From Candidatus Dormiibacterota bacterium (GTDB lineage Bacteria; Chloroflexota; Dormibacteria; Aeolococcales; Aeolococcaceae), in contig PLZA01000039.1 in assembly GCA_003153505.1 (NCBI GenBank), forward strand, positions 1 through 64,000: a DNA stretch of 64,000 nt. Reading direction: 5' to 3'. A program made the translations under genes and the position numbers. Shown piece after piece: positions 17,747-26,160 of the stretch (positions are counted from its first letter, which is position 1; each line of letters starts with the position of its first letter). The notes under the pieces were generated by a model that ran no database searches, was not told the origin of the DNA, and was given only the letters and a program-made list of their open reading frames with translations.

Positions 17747-18574
17747 CTCCGCAATTTCCGCCGGCACGTCCCACCACACGGTCACCACGGGCTCAATGGG
17801 CGAGCGGACGGACCAGAACGAGCCGTCGAACACCAGGCGCTCTCCGAGCGCCTCCGCCACCTCCTCGTCTCTCGTCGGCTCCAGGCAGAGTCGCCGCCTG
17901 ATCCATGCGATCGCGTCGTCACGGTGCGTGAACCCACCCGCGCGCCGCGACGTGACCTCGGCGTGCCGGTGCACCCGAAGGCCGAGACTGCGAAGAACGG
18001 AGACGATGTCCTTCGCGTCCGGACGATCCGGGCGGCGCAGTTCATGAAACCGCCACCACAGGTCGGCCATCCATGCGGTCGGATGCCGGCTGGTTACCTC
18101 CATGACCACGCGCCGCCGGGCGTGCCCGCTCAACGCGAGGGCGAACGGCGCCAGGTCGGCGACGTTGTACGCGACATGGTTGCAGACGACGACGTCGGCG
18201 AAGGGCGTGCGCCTCGCCACAGCCGGCCAGGCTCCCTTGATGGTGCGGACCGCCACGCCCACGCGTTGTGCCTGCCTTCGGAATTCGGCCAATTGCTCGT
18301 TCGACGAATCGACGCCGGTGATCAGCGAGCAACGCGGGCTGAGCGGCAGCGACGCTGCACCCGCGCCCACACCGACATCGAGCACCGCGCCGCCCGCGGG
18401 CAGAGCATCGCGCGCCCGCCGGTTGGCAAACGTGAGCTCACCGGGCGTCGCGAACTCCGCCCGCGAGCGGAACAGCTCGGCGGGAAATCCCCACGGCGAC
18501 TCCGGGGCGGCGACGAGGATGTCGTCAGGGAGCACCCACTCGCGCATCGCGGTTCGCCATCCTTCGGGGTCCAT
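17744..18574 (-). CDS. Class I SAM-dependent methyltransferase
   Basis: Rossmann-fold methyltransferase, 276 residues, with the SAM loop VLDVGVGAGAASLPL near residue 65, an acidic ITGVDSS end of strand 2, and VVVCNHVAYNV at motif IV. The substrate is unknown; the sequence resembles the generic Methyltransf_11/25 groups. ATG 18574 lies 8 nt after TATCGT. The GTG start of the CDF gene (17734) lies 9 bp past its stop, with the CDF -10 element in between, so both are on the minus strand and may be partly co-transcribed. Confidence 0.8.
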   Translation of the reverse strand: MDPEGWRTAMREWVLPDDILVAAPESPWGFPAELFRSRAEFATPGELTFANRRARDALPAGGAVLDVGVGAGAASLPLSPRCSLITGVDSSNEQLAEFRRQAQRVGVAVRTIKGAWPAVARRTPFADVVVCNHVAYNVADLAPFALALSGHARRRVVMEVTSRHPTAWMADLWWRFHELRRPDRPDAKDIVSVLRSLGLRVHRHAEVTSRRAGGFTHRDDAIAWIRRRLCLEPTRDEEVAEALGERLVFDGSFWSVRSPIEPVVTVWWDVPAEIAE

Positions 18575-18603
18575 ACCCCAAGACGATACGGCCCCCGGGC
18601 GAG

Positions 18604-19032
18604 CTACCTGTCTCGCACCGGGACGACCAGGACCGGGCAGGGAGCAATCTGGAGCAGGCGGTGGGCGACGCTGCCGAGGAGCAACCCCTTGAGTGGTCCG
18701 CTGCCGACGCTTCCGAGCACGATGAGGTCGGCAGCAGCGTCCGTCGCTGCGTCGGCGATCGCGTGGGCGGGACCGCTGACCTTCACCTGATGGATCTGGA
18801 ACTCGACGTCGAGACCGTCTGCTTGCAACGCAGCGACCTGATCGTTGATCTTCGATTTGATCTCCGGTTCGAGGGCCTGCGCGTGGTGCGCGCCACCATG
18901 ACCCGGCACCAGCTCGTCGACGTAGACCACGACGAGCCGCGCTTTCTGGTCAACGGCGAGATCTTTCGCAAACGCCATCGCGAGGTCTCCGGGGTCGGAG
19001 CCGTCGGTGGCCACCACCACAACCTTGAACAT
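18604..19032 (-). CDS. Universal stress protein (UspA family)
   Basis: Single-domain USP, 142 residues. It begins with VVVATDGSDPGDLA (strand 1 and the conserved Asp) and carries the ATP-binding form of the phosphate loop, GSVGSGPLKGLLLGSVAHRL, followed by CPVLVVP. It is therefore likely an ATP-binding (UP12/MJ0577-like) member. A Shine-Dalgarno GAGGTG is 7 nt upstream of the ATG, so unlike many neighbours it has a leader. It is monocistronic between the methyltransferase and AzlD genes. Confidence 0.92.
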   Translation of the reverse strand: MFKVVVVATDGSDPGDLAMAFAKDLAVDQKARLVVVYVDELVPGHGGAHHAQALEPEIKSKINDQVAALQADGLDVEFQIHQVKVSGPAHAIADAATDAAADLIVLGSVGSGPLKGLLLGSVAHRLLQIAPCPVLVVPVRDR

Positions 19033-19073
19033 GTTGACACCTCAGTGAGAAGGCCACGAGTGTAGCCGTCGGA

Positions 19074-19376
19074 TCAGAGGGCGTGCACGCCCGCCGCGGT
19101 GGCGCACGCGGCGACGACAACGACGAGAAATGGCGCGCGGATCGCGACGAGAATCAGTGCCACCGCGAGCCCCGCGGCGCGCGAGTCGAGCATCAGGTGA
19201 TTGCCGGTCGCGAACACCGAGACCGCGATGAGTGCGCTGAGCAGCGTGACCGGCAGGGCCTCGAGAACCCGTCGCGCCACGCTCGAATCCAGCAGTCGCG
19301 CCGGCACCACGAACCCCGCGAGCTTCAGGGCTGCACATCCGGCGGATGCGATCATCACGGCCAGCCAGAGTTTCAT
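19074..19376 (-). CDS. azlD: AzlD-family branched-chain amino acid exporter small subunit
   Basis: 100-residue protein with three or four TM helices (LWLAVMIASAGCAALKLAGF at the start) matching AzlD. Its start overlaps the stop of azlC by four bases (ATGA at 19373-19376). AzlCD (BrnFE) exports branched-chain amino acids or methionine analogues. Only the membrane topology and the pairing are visible; the transported substrate is inferred. Confidence 0.85.
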   Translation of the reverse strand: MKLWLAVMIASAGCAALKLAGFVVPARLLDSSVARRVLEALPVTLLSALIAVSVFATGNHLMLDSRAAGLAVALILVAIRAPFLVVVVAACATAAGVHAL

Positions 19377-20080
19377 CGGTCGAAGACCAGGAGCAACGCG
19401 ACTGCCGCGAGGCCGCCGATGAGGATCGGCGCGCCGACGGGCACGGCGGGGACGCTGATCAGCGCGATCGCGCCGGAGCCCAGGGCGACAAGGCGCATGC
19501 GCAGCGTGGTGAGGCGTGGCGCGAGCAAGGCAATGAATGCCGCTGGTCCCGCGACATCGAGCCCGGTCGTCGCAGGGGACCCGAGGGCATTGCCCACCAC
19601 GGCGCCCACGATGGTCGACACGTTCCAGAGCACGTACACGCTCACCGCCGTGGACCAGAACGCACGCGCCGAGTGCCCGGACCGCGTCTCGCTGACAGCC
19701 ATGGCCGTACTCTCGTCGATGGTGACTTCAGCCATCAGAAAGCGACGCCATCCGGTGGGGCGGAGCAGCGCGTTGATGCGCGCGCCGTACAGGCCGTTGC
19801 GGACCCCGAGCAGGAGCGCCGTCCCAACCGCCGAGAAGTACGAGCCGCCGGCGCCGATGATGCTGACGAGCGCGAATTGCGACGCCCCGGAGAACAGCAC
19901 CAACGACAGGAGGCAGACCTGCACCAGGCTCAGGTGCGCCTCGGCCGACACCGCCCCGAACGAGAGGCCGAACGGAGTGACGCTGAGTCCGATGGTCAGG
20001 GCGCGGTTTCGGATGCGCCGTTCGGCCATCCTGCGGGACGCGTCGCCGGTCACATCGAGGTCATGCGGTGGTTCGGACAT
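19373..20080 (-). CDS. azlC: AzlC-family branched-chain amino acid exporter large subunit
   Basis: 235-residue polytopic protein with AzlC features: GLSVTPFGLSFGAVSAEA near residue 25, FSGASQFALVSIIGAGGS, and LLLGVRNGLYGARINALL. ATG 20080 (MSEPP...) is preferred; an in-frame ATG at 20113 adds 11 residues with no family similarity. Operon with azlD. Divergent from a cobalamin-independent methionine synthase core gene (gap 118 bp), so methionine or branched-chain amino acid export is the likely role. Confidence 0.88.
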   Translation of the reverse strand: MSEPPHDLDVTGDASRRMAERRIRNRALTIGLSVTPFGLSFGAVSAEAHLSLVQVCLLSLVLFSGASQFALVSIIGAGGSYFSAVGTALLLGVRNGLYGARINALLRPTGWRRFLMAEVTIDESTAMAVSETRSGHSARAFWSTAVSVYVLWNVSTIVGAVVGNALGSPATTGLDVAGPAAFIALLAPRLTTLRMRLVALGSGAIALISVPAVPVGAPILIGGLAAVALLLVFDR

Positions 20081-20198
20081 CGGCCGCGCAAGCCTAGGGA
20101 ATCCGCGTGCCACACCGGCTTCCCACGCCGGTGCACCGGCGCTCGAAATATGCCATCGGGTACGCTACCGCGCTGATCACGGCCGACGAGTGCCACCG

Positions 20199-21320
20199 AT
20201 GAGCAGACGCACAGAGCCACCGTTTCGCGCCGACCACGTCGGGAGTCTTCTGCGTCCCGAGCGACTCATGCATGCTCGCGCGCAGCGGGCCGCAGGTGAG
20301 ATCACGGAGGCGGCACTTCGAGAGGTCGAGGATGGCGCCATCCGCGCTGTGATCGCGATGCAGCGCGACGTCGGACTGCAGTCGGCCACCGACGGGGAAT
20401 TCCGCCGCGCCGCGTGGCACATGGACTTCATCTATCAACTCGGCGGCATCACCCAGGCCGACGAGAAGCTGCATGTGCAGTTCTTCAACGACGGCGGGAC
20501 GCTGGACTTCGCGCCGGCGGCATTGCGCATCAGCGATCGAGTCCGCCTCGGCGACACCATCTTCGCCGATCACTTCCTGTTCCTCAAGGAACATGCCGGC
20601 GACGGTGTCACCCCGAAGCTGACAATTCCCTCGCCGAGCATGGTGCATTACCGCGGCGGCCGGGCGGCGATCGACGAGTCCGTCTACCCGGACCTGGCCG
20701 CGTTCTGGGAGGACCTCATCGCCGCATATGCCGAGGAGGTGCGCCGCCTCGGAGACCTCGGGTGCACGTATCTCCAACTCGACGACACCAGCCTCGCGTA
20801 CCTCAACGACCCGCGTCAGCGCGAGTTGATCGCCTCACTCGGCGGAGACCGCGAACATCAACACGAGCTGTACATCACGAACATCAATCGCGTTCTCGCT
20901 GCGAAACCACCGACCATGCGGGTCACGACGCACATGTGTCGCGGCAACTTTCGCTCCTCGTGGGCTGCTGAAGGCAGCTACGACTTCGTGGCTGAAGCGC
21001 TCTTCGGTGGTCTCGAGGTCGACGGATTCTTCCTCGAGTACGACGACGCGCGCTCGGGTGGCTTCGAGCCGCTGCGCTACGTGCCGAAGGACAAATTCGT
21101 CGTGCTCGGCCTGGTCACGACCAAGCGCGGTGCGCTGGAAACCAAGGACGAGCTCAAGCGCCGGATCGATGAAGCCGCGCGGTTCGTGCCGATCGAGCAG
21201 CTCTGCCTGTCACCCCAGTGCGGCTTCTCCTCCACCGTCGACGGGAACACGCTGACATACGAGGAGGAGGTCGCGAAGCTTCGCCTCATCGTCGAGACCG
21301 CAGCCGACGTCTGGGGTTAG
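20199..21320 (+). CDS. Cobalamin-independent methionine synthase family protein (MetE C-terminal domain only)
   Basis: 373-residue single-barrel protein resembling the catalytic C-terminal half of MetE and the Bacillus YxjG/YxjH group. It transfers a methyl group to a thiol such as homocysteine. FRADHVGSLLRP at the N-terminus, DGEFRRAAWHMDF, LQLDDTSLAYL, TTHMCRGNFRSSW and SPQCGFSSTVDGN are family motifs; the His/Cys of THMC and the Cys of PQCG are the expected zinc ligands. ATG 20199 was chosen as the first start with family similarity; the frame upstream is only the azlC shadow. The methyl donor for such core enzymes is unsettled. Confidence 0.9.
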   Translation: MSRRTEPPFRADHVGSLLRPERLMHARAQRAAGEITEAALREVEDGAIRAVIAMQRDVGLQSATDGEFRRAAWHMDFIYQLGGITQADEKLHVQFFNDGGTLDFAPAALRISDRVRLGDTIFADHFLFLKEHAGDGVTPKLTIPSPSMVHYRGGRAAIDESVYPDLAAFWEDLIAAYAEEVRRLGDLGCTYLQLDDTSLAYLNDPRQRELIASLGGDREHQHELYITNINRVLAAKPPTMRVTTHMCRGNFRSSWAAEGSYDFVAEALFGGLEVDGFFLEYDDARSGGFEPLRYVPKDKFVVLGLVTTKRGALETKDELKRRIDEAARFVPIEQLCLSPQCGFSSTVDGNTLTYEEEVAKLRLIVETAADVWG

Positions 21321-21355
21321 CGGCCGATCGGTGGCGACGCCATTCGGCCGCTGTA

Positions 21356-21380
21356 CGTCAAAATTCGACCGAACTTGACG
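21356..21380. promoter_or_regulatory. Inverted repeat CGTCAA...TTGACG upstream of the TauE/SafE gene
   Basis: CGTCAA (21356-21361) and TTGACG (21375-21380) form a 6-bp perfect dyad with inner TTCG/CGAA complementarity. A third CGTCAA lies at 21414-21419, just before the start. A protein-binding site is possible but untested. Confidence 0.3.
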
Positions 21381-21432
21381 CGAGAGCCCTGATCGCGCAA
21401 AGTAGTGCAAGAGCGTCAAACGCGGCAGGGGA

Positions 21433-22419
21433 ATGAGGGGGACGTCGGGGGTGCATATCGATCTCTTTGTGGCGCTGGCTGGACTGATCGTCGGCTTTGC
21501 CGTGGGCCTCACCGGCATGGGCGGGGGTGCGCTGATGACCCCGATCCTGGTCCTGCTCTTCGGCATCGCGCCGCTCGCCGCCGTCTCGAGCGACCTGGTC
21601 GCGTCGCTCATCATGAAGCCGGTCGGTGCCGCGGTCCATGCGGGGCGAGGCACGGTGCGCTGGAACCTCGCCGGCTGGCTCGCGCTGGGTTCGGTGCCGT
21701 CGGCCTTCCTCGGGGTCGTCTTCCTCAAGTCGATCGGTCATGGCACCCGGGTGCAGACCGTGGTCGGCGTCGCGCTCGGCGCGGTGCTCCTGCTCGCGGT
21801 CGCGGCACTGCTCGTGAAGATGTACCTGGACCATCGCAACGGCACCTCTGCCGGGGTCGACGAGCGGCTGCGCATCAAGAAGGCGCCGACGCTGGCGATC
21901 GGCGCATCGATCGGCTTCATCGTCGGGATCACGTCGGTGGGCTCGGGGACGCTCGTGATCATCCTGCTGCTCTTCCTCTACCCCCGGCTGCGCGGCTCGC
22001 AAATGGTGGGCACTGACCTCGCTCAGGCGATCCCGATGGTGGGCTCGGCGGCGCTGGCGCACATCGTCTTCGGTGATTTCAAGCTCGGCCTGACGCTGTC
22101 GATCCTGATCGGGAGCATCCCCGGCGTGTTGATCGGTGCGAGCGTCTCGTCCTACGCGCCGACAGCGTTCCTGCGCGGGGCGCTCGCGGCGGTGCTGCTC
22201 GTCTCCGGGCTCAAGCTGATCAACGTGCCCACGCTCGCGGTCGGGATCGTCCTCCTCGTCGCGGTGCTGGTGCTCGGGGCAGCGTGGGTGTACGTCCGTG
22301 CGAGCGGTCGCACGCTCCGCGAGATCTCCGGCGAGACACCGCCGCACTCCGCCTGGGCGCACCTGGAGTCCTCCGAGGAGCCCGCGATACAGGCGGCGGC
22401 CTCGCTCTCGGAGGCGTAG
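21433..22419 (+). CDS. TauE/SafE-family permease
   Basis: 328-residue polytopic protein of the TSUP family (sulfite, sulfoacetate or other organosulfonate efflux). The internal repeat is clear: LIVGFAVGLTGMGGGALMTP near the N-terminus and IGFIVGITSVGSGTLVI near residue 160. About eight TM helices are followed by a hydrophilic tail. ATG 21433 is annotated; GTG 21451 with a G-rich upstream stretch is an alternative. It stands alone behind a dyad element; the substrate is not known. Confidence 0.88.
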   Translation: MRGTSGVHIDLFVALAGLIVGFAVGLTGMGGGALMTPILVLLFGIAPLAAVSSDLVASLIMKPVGAAVHAGRGTVRWNLAGWLALGSVPSAFLGVVFLKSIGHGTRVQTVVGVALGAVLLLAVAALLVKMYLDHRNGTSAGVDERLRIKKAPTLAIGASIGFIVGITSVGSGTLVIILLLFLYPRLRGSQMVGTDLAQAIPMVGSAALAHIVFGDFKLGLTLSILIGSIPGVLIGASVSSYAPTAFLRGALAAVLLVSGLKLINVPTLAVGIVLLVAVLVLGAAWVYVRASGRTLREISGETPPHSAWAHLESSEEPAIQAAASLSEA

Positions 22420-22558
22420 CCGGCGACGCCGACCTGCCGTCCCGCCGGGGAGCACCACGCCAAACTTCATGCTGCCGTCCTGTGAGTCGTCCTGGCCCTG
22501 CGCGGCACGCCGAGAAGATGGTTCGGTCCCTTTTCGCCGCGCCCTCCGTATAACGCGT

Positions 22559-23737
22559 ATGCGCAGAACGACACCAGGGCTCCTCGCCATGGTTGCGGCC
22601 ACGTCGATTCTCACTGCTTGCGCGCTTCCCGGCACGTCGGCGCGCCCGACGCCATCGATCGTCGCGACCGGGACGCCGTCGGCATCGCCCACCGCGACGC
22701 CGAATACCTGCACCAATGCGACGGTCCTCGCCGGCTGGAGCCTGACGCAACTCGCGGAGCAGACCCTTGTGGTGCCCGTTGCGGAGAGCGACGTCGCCTC
22801 AGTCAGAGCGGAGGTCGCTGCCGGCGCCGGCGGTGTGATCCTCTTCGGATCGTCGGCGCCGGCTACCCTCGCCGCGAACCTCCGCACGCTGGCGGCATCC
22901 GCGCCCGCCGGGCTCGCCCCGTTCGTGATGACCGATGAGGAGGGTGGCGTCGTGCAGCGGATGGCGAACCTGGTCGGCGCTTTGCCGTCGGCGCGGCAGA
23001 TGGCGGCGACCATGTCGCCCGCGCAGATCCGTCAGCTCGTGACCACGGTGGCATCACGGATGCGCGCAGCCGGAATCACCATGGACCTGGCGCCCGTGCT
23101 GGATCTCGACAATGGCGTCGGACCGAACAACCGAGACCCTGACGGGACCCGATCGTTCGGCCTCAACCCGCAGACGGCTGCCGCCGACGGTGTCGCCTTC
23201 ATGCAGGGCCTCGAGGCAGGCGGGATCGTGCCGGTCGTCAAGCATTTCCCGGGGCTCGGCCAGGCCTCCGCCAACACCGACGCCGCGCCCGCGACCACCC
23301 AGGCGTGGAGCGTCCTCCAGCATGCCGGCGTCCTGCCCTTCGAAAGCGCCTTCGCCTCGGGGGCTCCGGTGGTGATGATCGCCAACGCCACCGTCCCAGG
23401 TCTGTCCACCCTGCCGGCGAGCATCTCACCGGTGGTGATGACCAAAGTGCTGCGGGACCAGCTCGGATTTCAGGGACTGGTGATGACCGATTCGCTCTCA
23501 GCGGGAGCTCTCGTGGACATCGGCTACTCGGTTCCCCGGGCGGTGGTCTCCGCCATCGAGGCCGGAGCGGACATGGTGCTGTACACAGCGGCGACTGCGC
23601 AGGTGGCACCGCTGACCGTTGCGACGGCGGCAGCGCTGGTCGCGGCAGTCAGCGCCGGGACGCTCGCCCGCACCAGGCTGGTCAGCGCCGTCGAGCACAT
23701 TCTCAGCGCGAAGCGCATCGATCTCTGCGCGGCCTGA
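22559..23737 (+). CDS. Glycoside hydrolase family 3 lipoprotein, NagZ/LpqI-like beta-N-acetylhexosaminidase
   Basis: Secreted lipoprotein (lipobox LTAC, Cys21), a Thr/Pro/Ser linker, then a GH3 N-domain, 392 residues. Visible: VMTDEEGGVVQRM (substrate-binding loop), LDLAPVLDLDNG, KHFPGLGQASANTD, and MTDSLSAGAL containing the catalytic nucleophile Asp. In classical NagZ the KHFPG loop continues into a His/Asp general acid dyad (GHG..DSH); here GLG..NTD lacks that histidine. The likely role is trimming N-acetylglucosamine from peptidoglycan fragments outside the membrane. ATG 22559 sits 4 nt after TATAAC. Confidence 0.85.
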   Translation: MRRTTPGLLAMVAATSILTACALPGTSARPTPSIVATGTPSASPTATPNTCTNATVLAGWSLTQLAEQTLVVPVAESDVASVRAEVAAGAGGVILFGSSAPATLAANLRTLAASAPAGLAPFVMTDEEGGVVQRMANLVGALPSARQMAATMSPAQIRQLVTTVASRMRAAGITMDLAPVLDLDNGVGPNNRDPDGTRSFGLNPQTAAADGVAFMQGLEAGGIVPVVKHFPGLGQASANTDAAPATTQAWSVLQHAGVLPFESAFASGAPVVMIANATVPGLSTLPASISPVVMTKVLRDQLGFQGLVMTDSLSAGALVDIGYSVPRAVVSAIEAGADMVLYTAATAQVAPLTVATAAALVAAVSAGTLARTRLVSAVEHILSAKRIDLCAA

Positions 23738-23746
23738 CCGCAGCGG

Positions 23747-24613
23747 TCAGGCGTTGGTCTCGTCGGGCGGGAACATCGTCGGATCCGGGAATTCCGCCGC
23801 CGGAGCGCTGACGTCGGGGCGGCTCGGGCAGGTGGCGTCGAGTGTGTACGACGTCATCGAGAGCGAGCCGAACGTGTAGCCGTCGACGAGAACCTCGGGG
23901 ATGTGCCCTGTTGATCCGGCGACACCCGCCAGGTACAGCAACGGCAGGAAGTGGTCGGGCGTTGGGACCGCGAGCCGGAACTCTGGCTGTGAGTCGACGG
24001 TGAGGACGTCGGCCGGGGCTTCGAGCATCTTTTCACGCACGGCCTCGTCGAAACGGTGCGCCCAGTCAAAACCGCCATCGGGATTGCGGAAATCCATCCC
24101 GCCGAGGTTGTGCACCACGTTGCCACTGCTCACGATGAGCACGCCGGATTCCCGCAACGGCGCAATCCGGGCACCGAGATCGACGTGATAATCGAACGGC
24201 TTCGCCGCGTTGATGGAGAGCTGGACAACGGGAATGTCCGCCTTGGGGAACGCGTGGGCAAGTACCGACCACGTGCCGTGATCGATGCCCCAGCTGTCGT
24301 GGTCGAGCCCCACCCAGACGGGTTTGACGATCTCGGCGACCTCTTCGGCGAACGACGTCGAGCCCGGTGCCGGGTACTGAAAGTCGAACAGCGCCTGGGG
24401 GAATCCGAAGAAGTCGTGGATGGTGCGCGGCGCCGGCATGGCGGTGACGGCGGTCGAGCCGATGTACCAATGAGCCGACACCACCAGGATGGCCCGCGGG
24501 CGTGGTACCGATGCGCCGAACGCCGCCCAGGCCACGGTGTAGCGGTTCAGTTCCAACGTGTTCATGGGACTCCCGTGGCCCAGGAAGACCGCCGGCATTG
24601 GAGATTGAGTCAT
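23747..24613 (-). CDS. DODA-type extradiol aromatic ring-opening dioxygenase (YgiD family)
   Basis: 288-residue LigB-superfamily enzyme of the YgiD/plant 4,5-DOPA dioxygenase type. Zinc/iron ligands in their family contexts: FLGHGSPMN (residue 13 region), VSAHWY, SWGIDHGTWSVL, and GNVVHNLGGMDF, with HFLPLLYLAGVAG near the end. Escherichia coli YgiD opens catechol-type rings; the physiological substrate in most bacteria is unknown. Preceded by a 69-codon gene only 4 nt upstream, so the two are probably co-translated. The C-terminal Pro/Asp-rich tail is unusual. Confidence 0.9.
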   Translation of the reverse strand: MTQSPMPAVFLGHGSPMNTLELNRYTVAWAAFGASVPRPRAILVVSAHWYIGSTAVTAMPAPRTIHDFFGFPQALFDFQYPAPGSTSFAEEVAEIVKPVWVGLDHDSWGIDHGTWSVLAHAFPKADIPVVQLSINAAKPFDYHVDLGARIAPLRESGVLIVSSGNVVHNLGGMDFRNPDGGFDWAHRFDEAVREKMLEAPADVLTVDSQPEFRLAVPTPDHFLPLLYLAGVAGSTGHIPEVLVDGYTFGSLSMTSYTLDATCPSRPDVSAPAAEFPDPTMFPPDETNA

Positions 24614-24617
24614 GCGT

Positions 24618-24827
24618 TCACGCCGTCTGTCGCTGCAACGCCAGTGCCATCTTTCCCATCGATATGGTCAGCGTGTCTCCCGCAATCCAGGCCGCCGCAC
24701 TGTCGTCGTGCCCGGCGAGCCCAGCATGCAGCTGCCCCTGGGCATCGACGCACCAGTGGACGCTCATCTGGCGACCGTTCATCATCGTCTGGTTCGCGGT
24801 GCCGTCGGGCGCGAAGCTCACCGTCAT
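24618..24827 (-). CDS. Small hypothetical protein (69 aa) upstream of DODA dioxygenase
   Basis: Short protein with alternating polar and hydrophobic pattern suggesting a few beta strands (MTVSFAPDGTAN; WIAGDTLTISMG; MALALQRQ). It ends 4 nt before the dioxygenase ATG, favouring translational coupling. TACAGT (24842-24837) lies 9 nt upstream of the ATG. I recognise no family. The in-frame sequence upstream is open for 25 codons but holds no start codon, so it may be the remaining C-terminal piece of a longer beta-rich domain. Confidence 0.55.
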   Translation of the reverse strand: MTVSFAPDGTANQTMMNGRQMSVHWCVDAQGQLHAGLAGHDDSAAAWIAGDTLTISMGKMALALQRQTA

Positions 24828-24858
24828 GCCGGCAGAACTGTAGCGTGCCGGCGTGCCC

Positions 24859-25113
24859 TCAGAACAGTGATTCGTCCTGGCCTTGAGTCGAACCGCCGAG
24901 AGTCATTGCATACCTGGTCTCGGGAATTGCAAGCCGTCGCACGGCGTGATCGAGAAGCAGCCTCCCGAGGCCGCGCCGCTGCGAATCGAGGAAGGCATCC
25001 GGCACGATCCCGCGGTAGGCGAACCACGAGCCGGCGAGGTGCAGCGCGGCGATCGACTCGATGTCATCCGACGTCGCGCGCCGGATGGTGACACGGGTGT
25101 GCCGTGTGGTCAC
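24859..25113 (-). pseudogene. GNAT acetyltransferase with internal deletion (84 codons)
   Basis: The N-terminal strand and helix of a GNAT enzyme (VTIRRATSDDIESIAALH, then SWFAYRGIVPDAFLDSQ) run straight into the acetyl-CoA loop RRGLGRLLLDHAV. The roughly 55-60 residues that normally separate them (strands 2-4) are missing, in frame. The protein could not fold as a standard GNAT. GTG 25113 is 6 nt from TACGAT, so the original promoter is intact. The likely reading is a decayed gene; a functional minimal variant is unlikely. Confidence 0.6.
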
Positions 25114-25119
25114 CTCGCG

Positions 25120-25125
25120 ATCGTA
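25120..25125 (-). promoter_or_regulatory. -10 element TACGAT, leaderless start of truncated GNAT gene
   Basis: TACGAT on the minus strand, 6 nt, GTG 25113. Confidence 0.4.
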
Positions 25126-25237
25126 CCCGGGCTGATTGCGGGACCCGCCGCGACGGCTCGCCGTTCGGTGCGCCGCTGGTAGCATGGGCCGCCCGCTCCG
25201 GCGCCGGTGGCGCGTCCAGCTTCAAGGAGGACGATCG

Positions 25238-26023
25238 ATGGCCTACGGTGGTGCACGAATGGCGAGCGCGGCGATCGTCACAACGGTCGGCCTCGCACTC
25301 CTGAACGCGTATCCCGCGCGTGCTGCGCAGGCGGTCACGCACGAGGACTCCGCGGTGACGGCGACATCGGGCGGCGCGCTCTGGGGCATCGACACCGTCG
25401 ACAACGTCGAGACCGGCAACATCATTGCGCAGACACGAGCGGATCTCGGCGCACCCCAGTTTGTCGGTCGATATCTCATCTACAGCAGTGAGCTTTCGAG
25501 CACGGAGGCGCAGTACATCCATCAGCAGGGCCTGTCGATCCTGCTCATCGACGACCCGAATCGTGCGTTCACGTCAGGCACGACCGACGCACAGCAGGCG
25601 ATCGCCCAGGCGAAATCCCTCGGTGTGGGACACGGTGTCGCGATCTTTCGCGACGTCGAGACGAGCGACCCGATTTCGGCGACCTACATCGCGGCGTACG
25701 ACGCCGCCGTCGCAGGGTCGGGATACGTGGCGGGGTTCTACGAGAATCCCATCAACGGCGCGTTCAGCGGGGCGTACTGCTCGCTCGTGAGCAGCAATCC
25801 CGCTGCCGTCAAAGGCGTTCTCCTTTATTCAAGCGAGCCCGAGCACACCGGTGCGGACCCTCACCGTTCGGCACGGCCGCACTACGGACCCAACGTCCCC
25901 GGGTGCGCGAACCACAGCGCGGCATGGCAGTACCTCGAGCGCGGACTGTTTCCAGCGGGAACATGGCCCAACGTGGACGTCGATGAGGTCCCATCGCGCT
26001 TTTCCGCCGCACTCTGGACGTGA
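25238..26023 (+). CDS. Secreted DUF1906 (Rv2525c-like) glycoside-hydrolase-like protein
   Basis: 261-residue exported protein: Sec signal (ASAAIVTTVGLALLNAYPARA), then a domain beginning GALWGIDTVDNVETGN that matches the DUF1906 TIM-barrel of Mycobacterium Rv2525c and related putative peptidoglycan-active glycosidases. Supporting pieces: FVGRYLIYSS, LLIDDPNRAF, and VAIFRDVE with an acidic pair at the expected active-site strand. It has one of the strongest ribosome sites in the window, AAGGAGG at 25224-25230, 7 nt before the ATG. Enzymatic activity is not proven for the family. Confidence 0.8.
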   Translation: MAYGGARMASAAIVTTVGLALLNAYPARAAQAVTHEDSAVTATSGGALWGIDTVDNVETGNIIAQTRADLGAPQFVGRYLIYSSELSSTEAQYIHQQGLSILLIDDPNRAFTSGTTDAQQAIAQAKSLGVGHGVAIFRDVETSDPISATYIAAYDAAVAGSGYVAGFYENPINGAFSGAYCSLVSSNPAAVKGVLLYSSEPEHTGADPHRSARPHYGPNVPGCANHSAAWQYLERGLFPAGTWPNVDVDEVPSRFSAALWT

Positions 26024-26133
26024 CGATGCTCCATGACATCGGTCTCGTTCCCGAATTCGACAGCCATACCGTCCCGTTCGAGGATGCCGGAGGGCACGTG
26101 GCGAGGGTCTTCGGCGCGGGGCCGGATGGCCTG

Positions 26134-26160
26134 CGTGCGCGGACTAGCAGTCCGCGCACG
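26134..26160. terminator. Perfect 12-bp hairpin between convergent genes
   Basis: CGTGCGCGGACT (26134-26145), loop AGC, then AGTCCGCGCACG (26149-26160): twelve consecutive pairs. It lies about 110 bp after the DUF1906 gene and spans the last codons and stop of the convergent 77-aa gene. There is no T-tract on either side, so it may be a factor-dependent bidirectional terminator or mRNA 3'-end stabiliser. Confidence 0.55.

Noticed and set aside
19083-20198. Long plus-strand open frame joined to the methionine synthase gene
   Set aside because: It is complementary to azlC/azlD, has shadow-type composition and no family similarity before ATG 20199.
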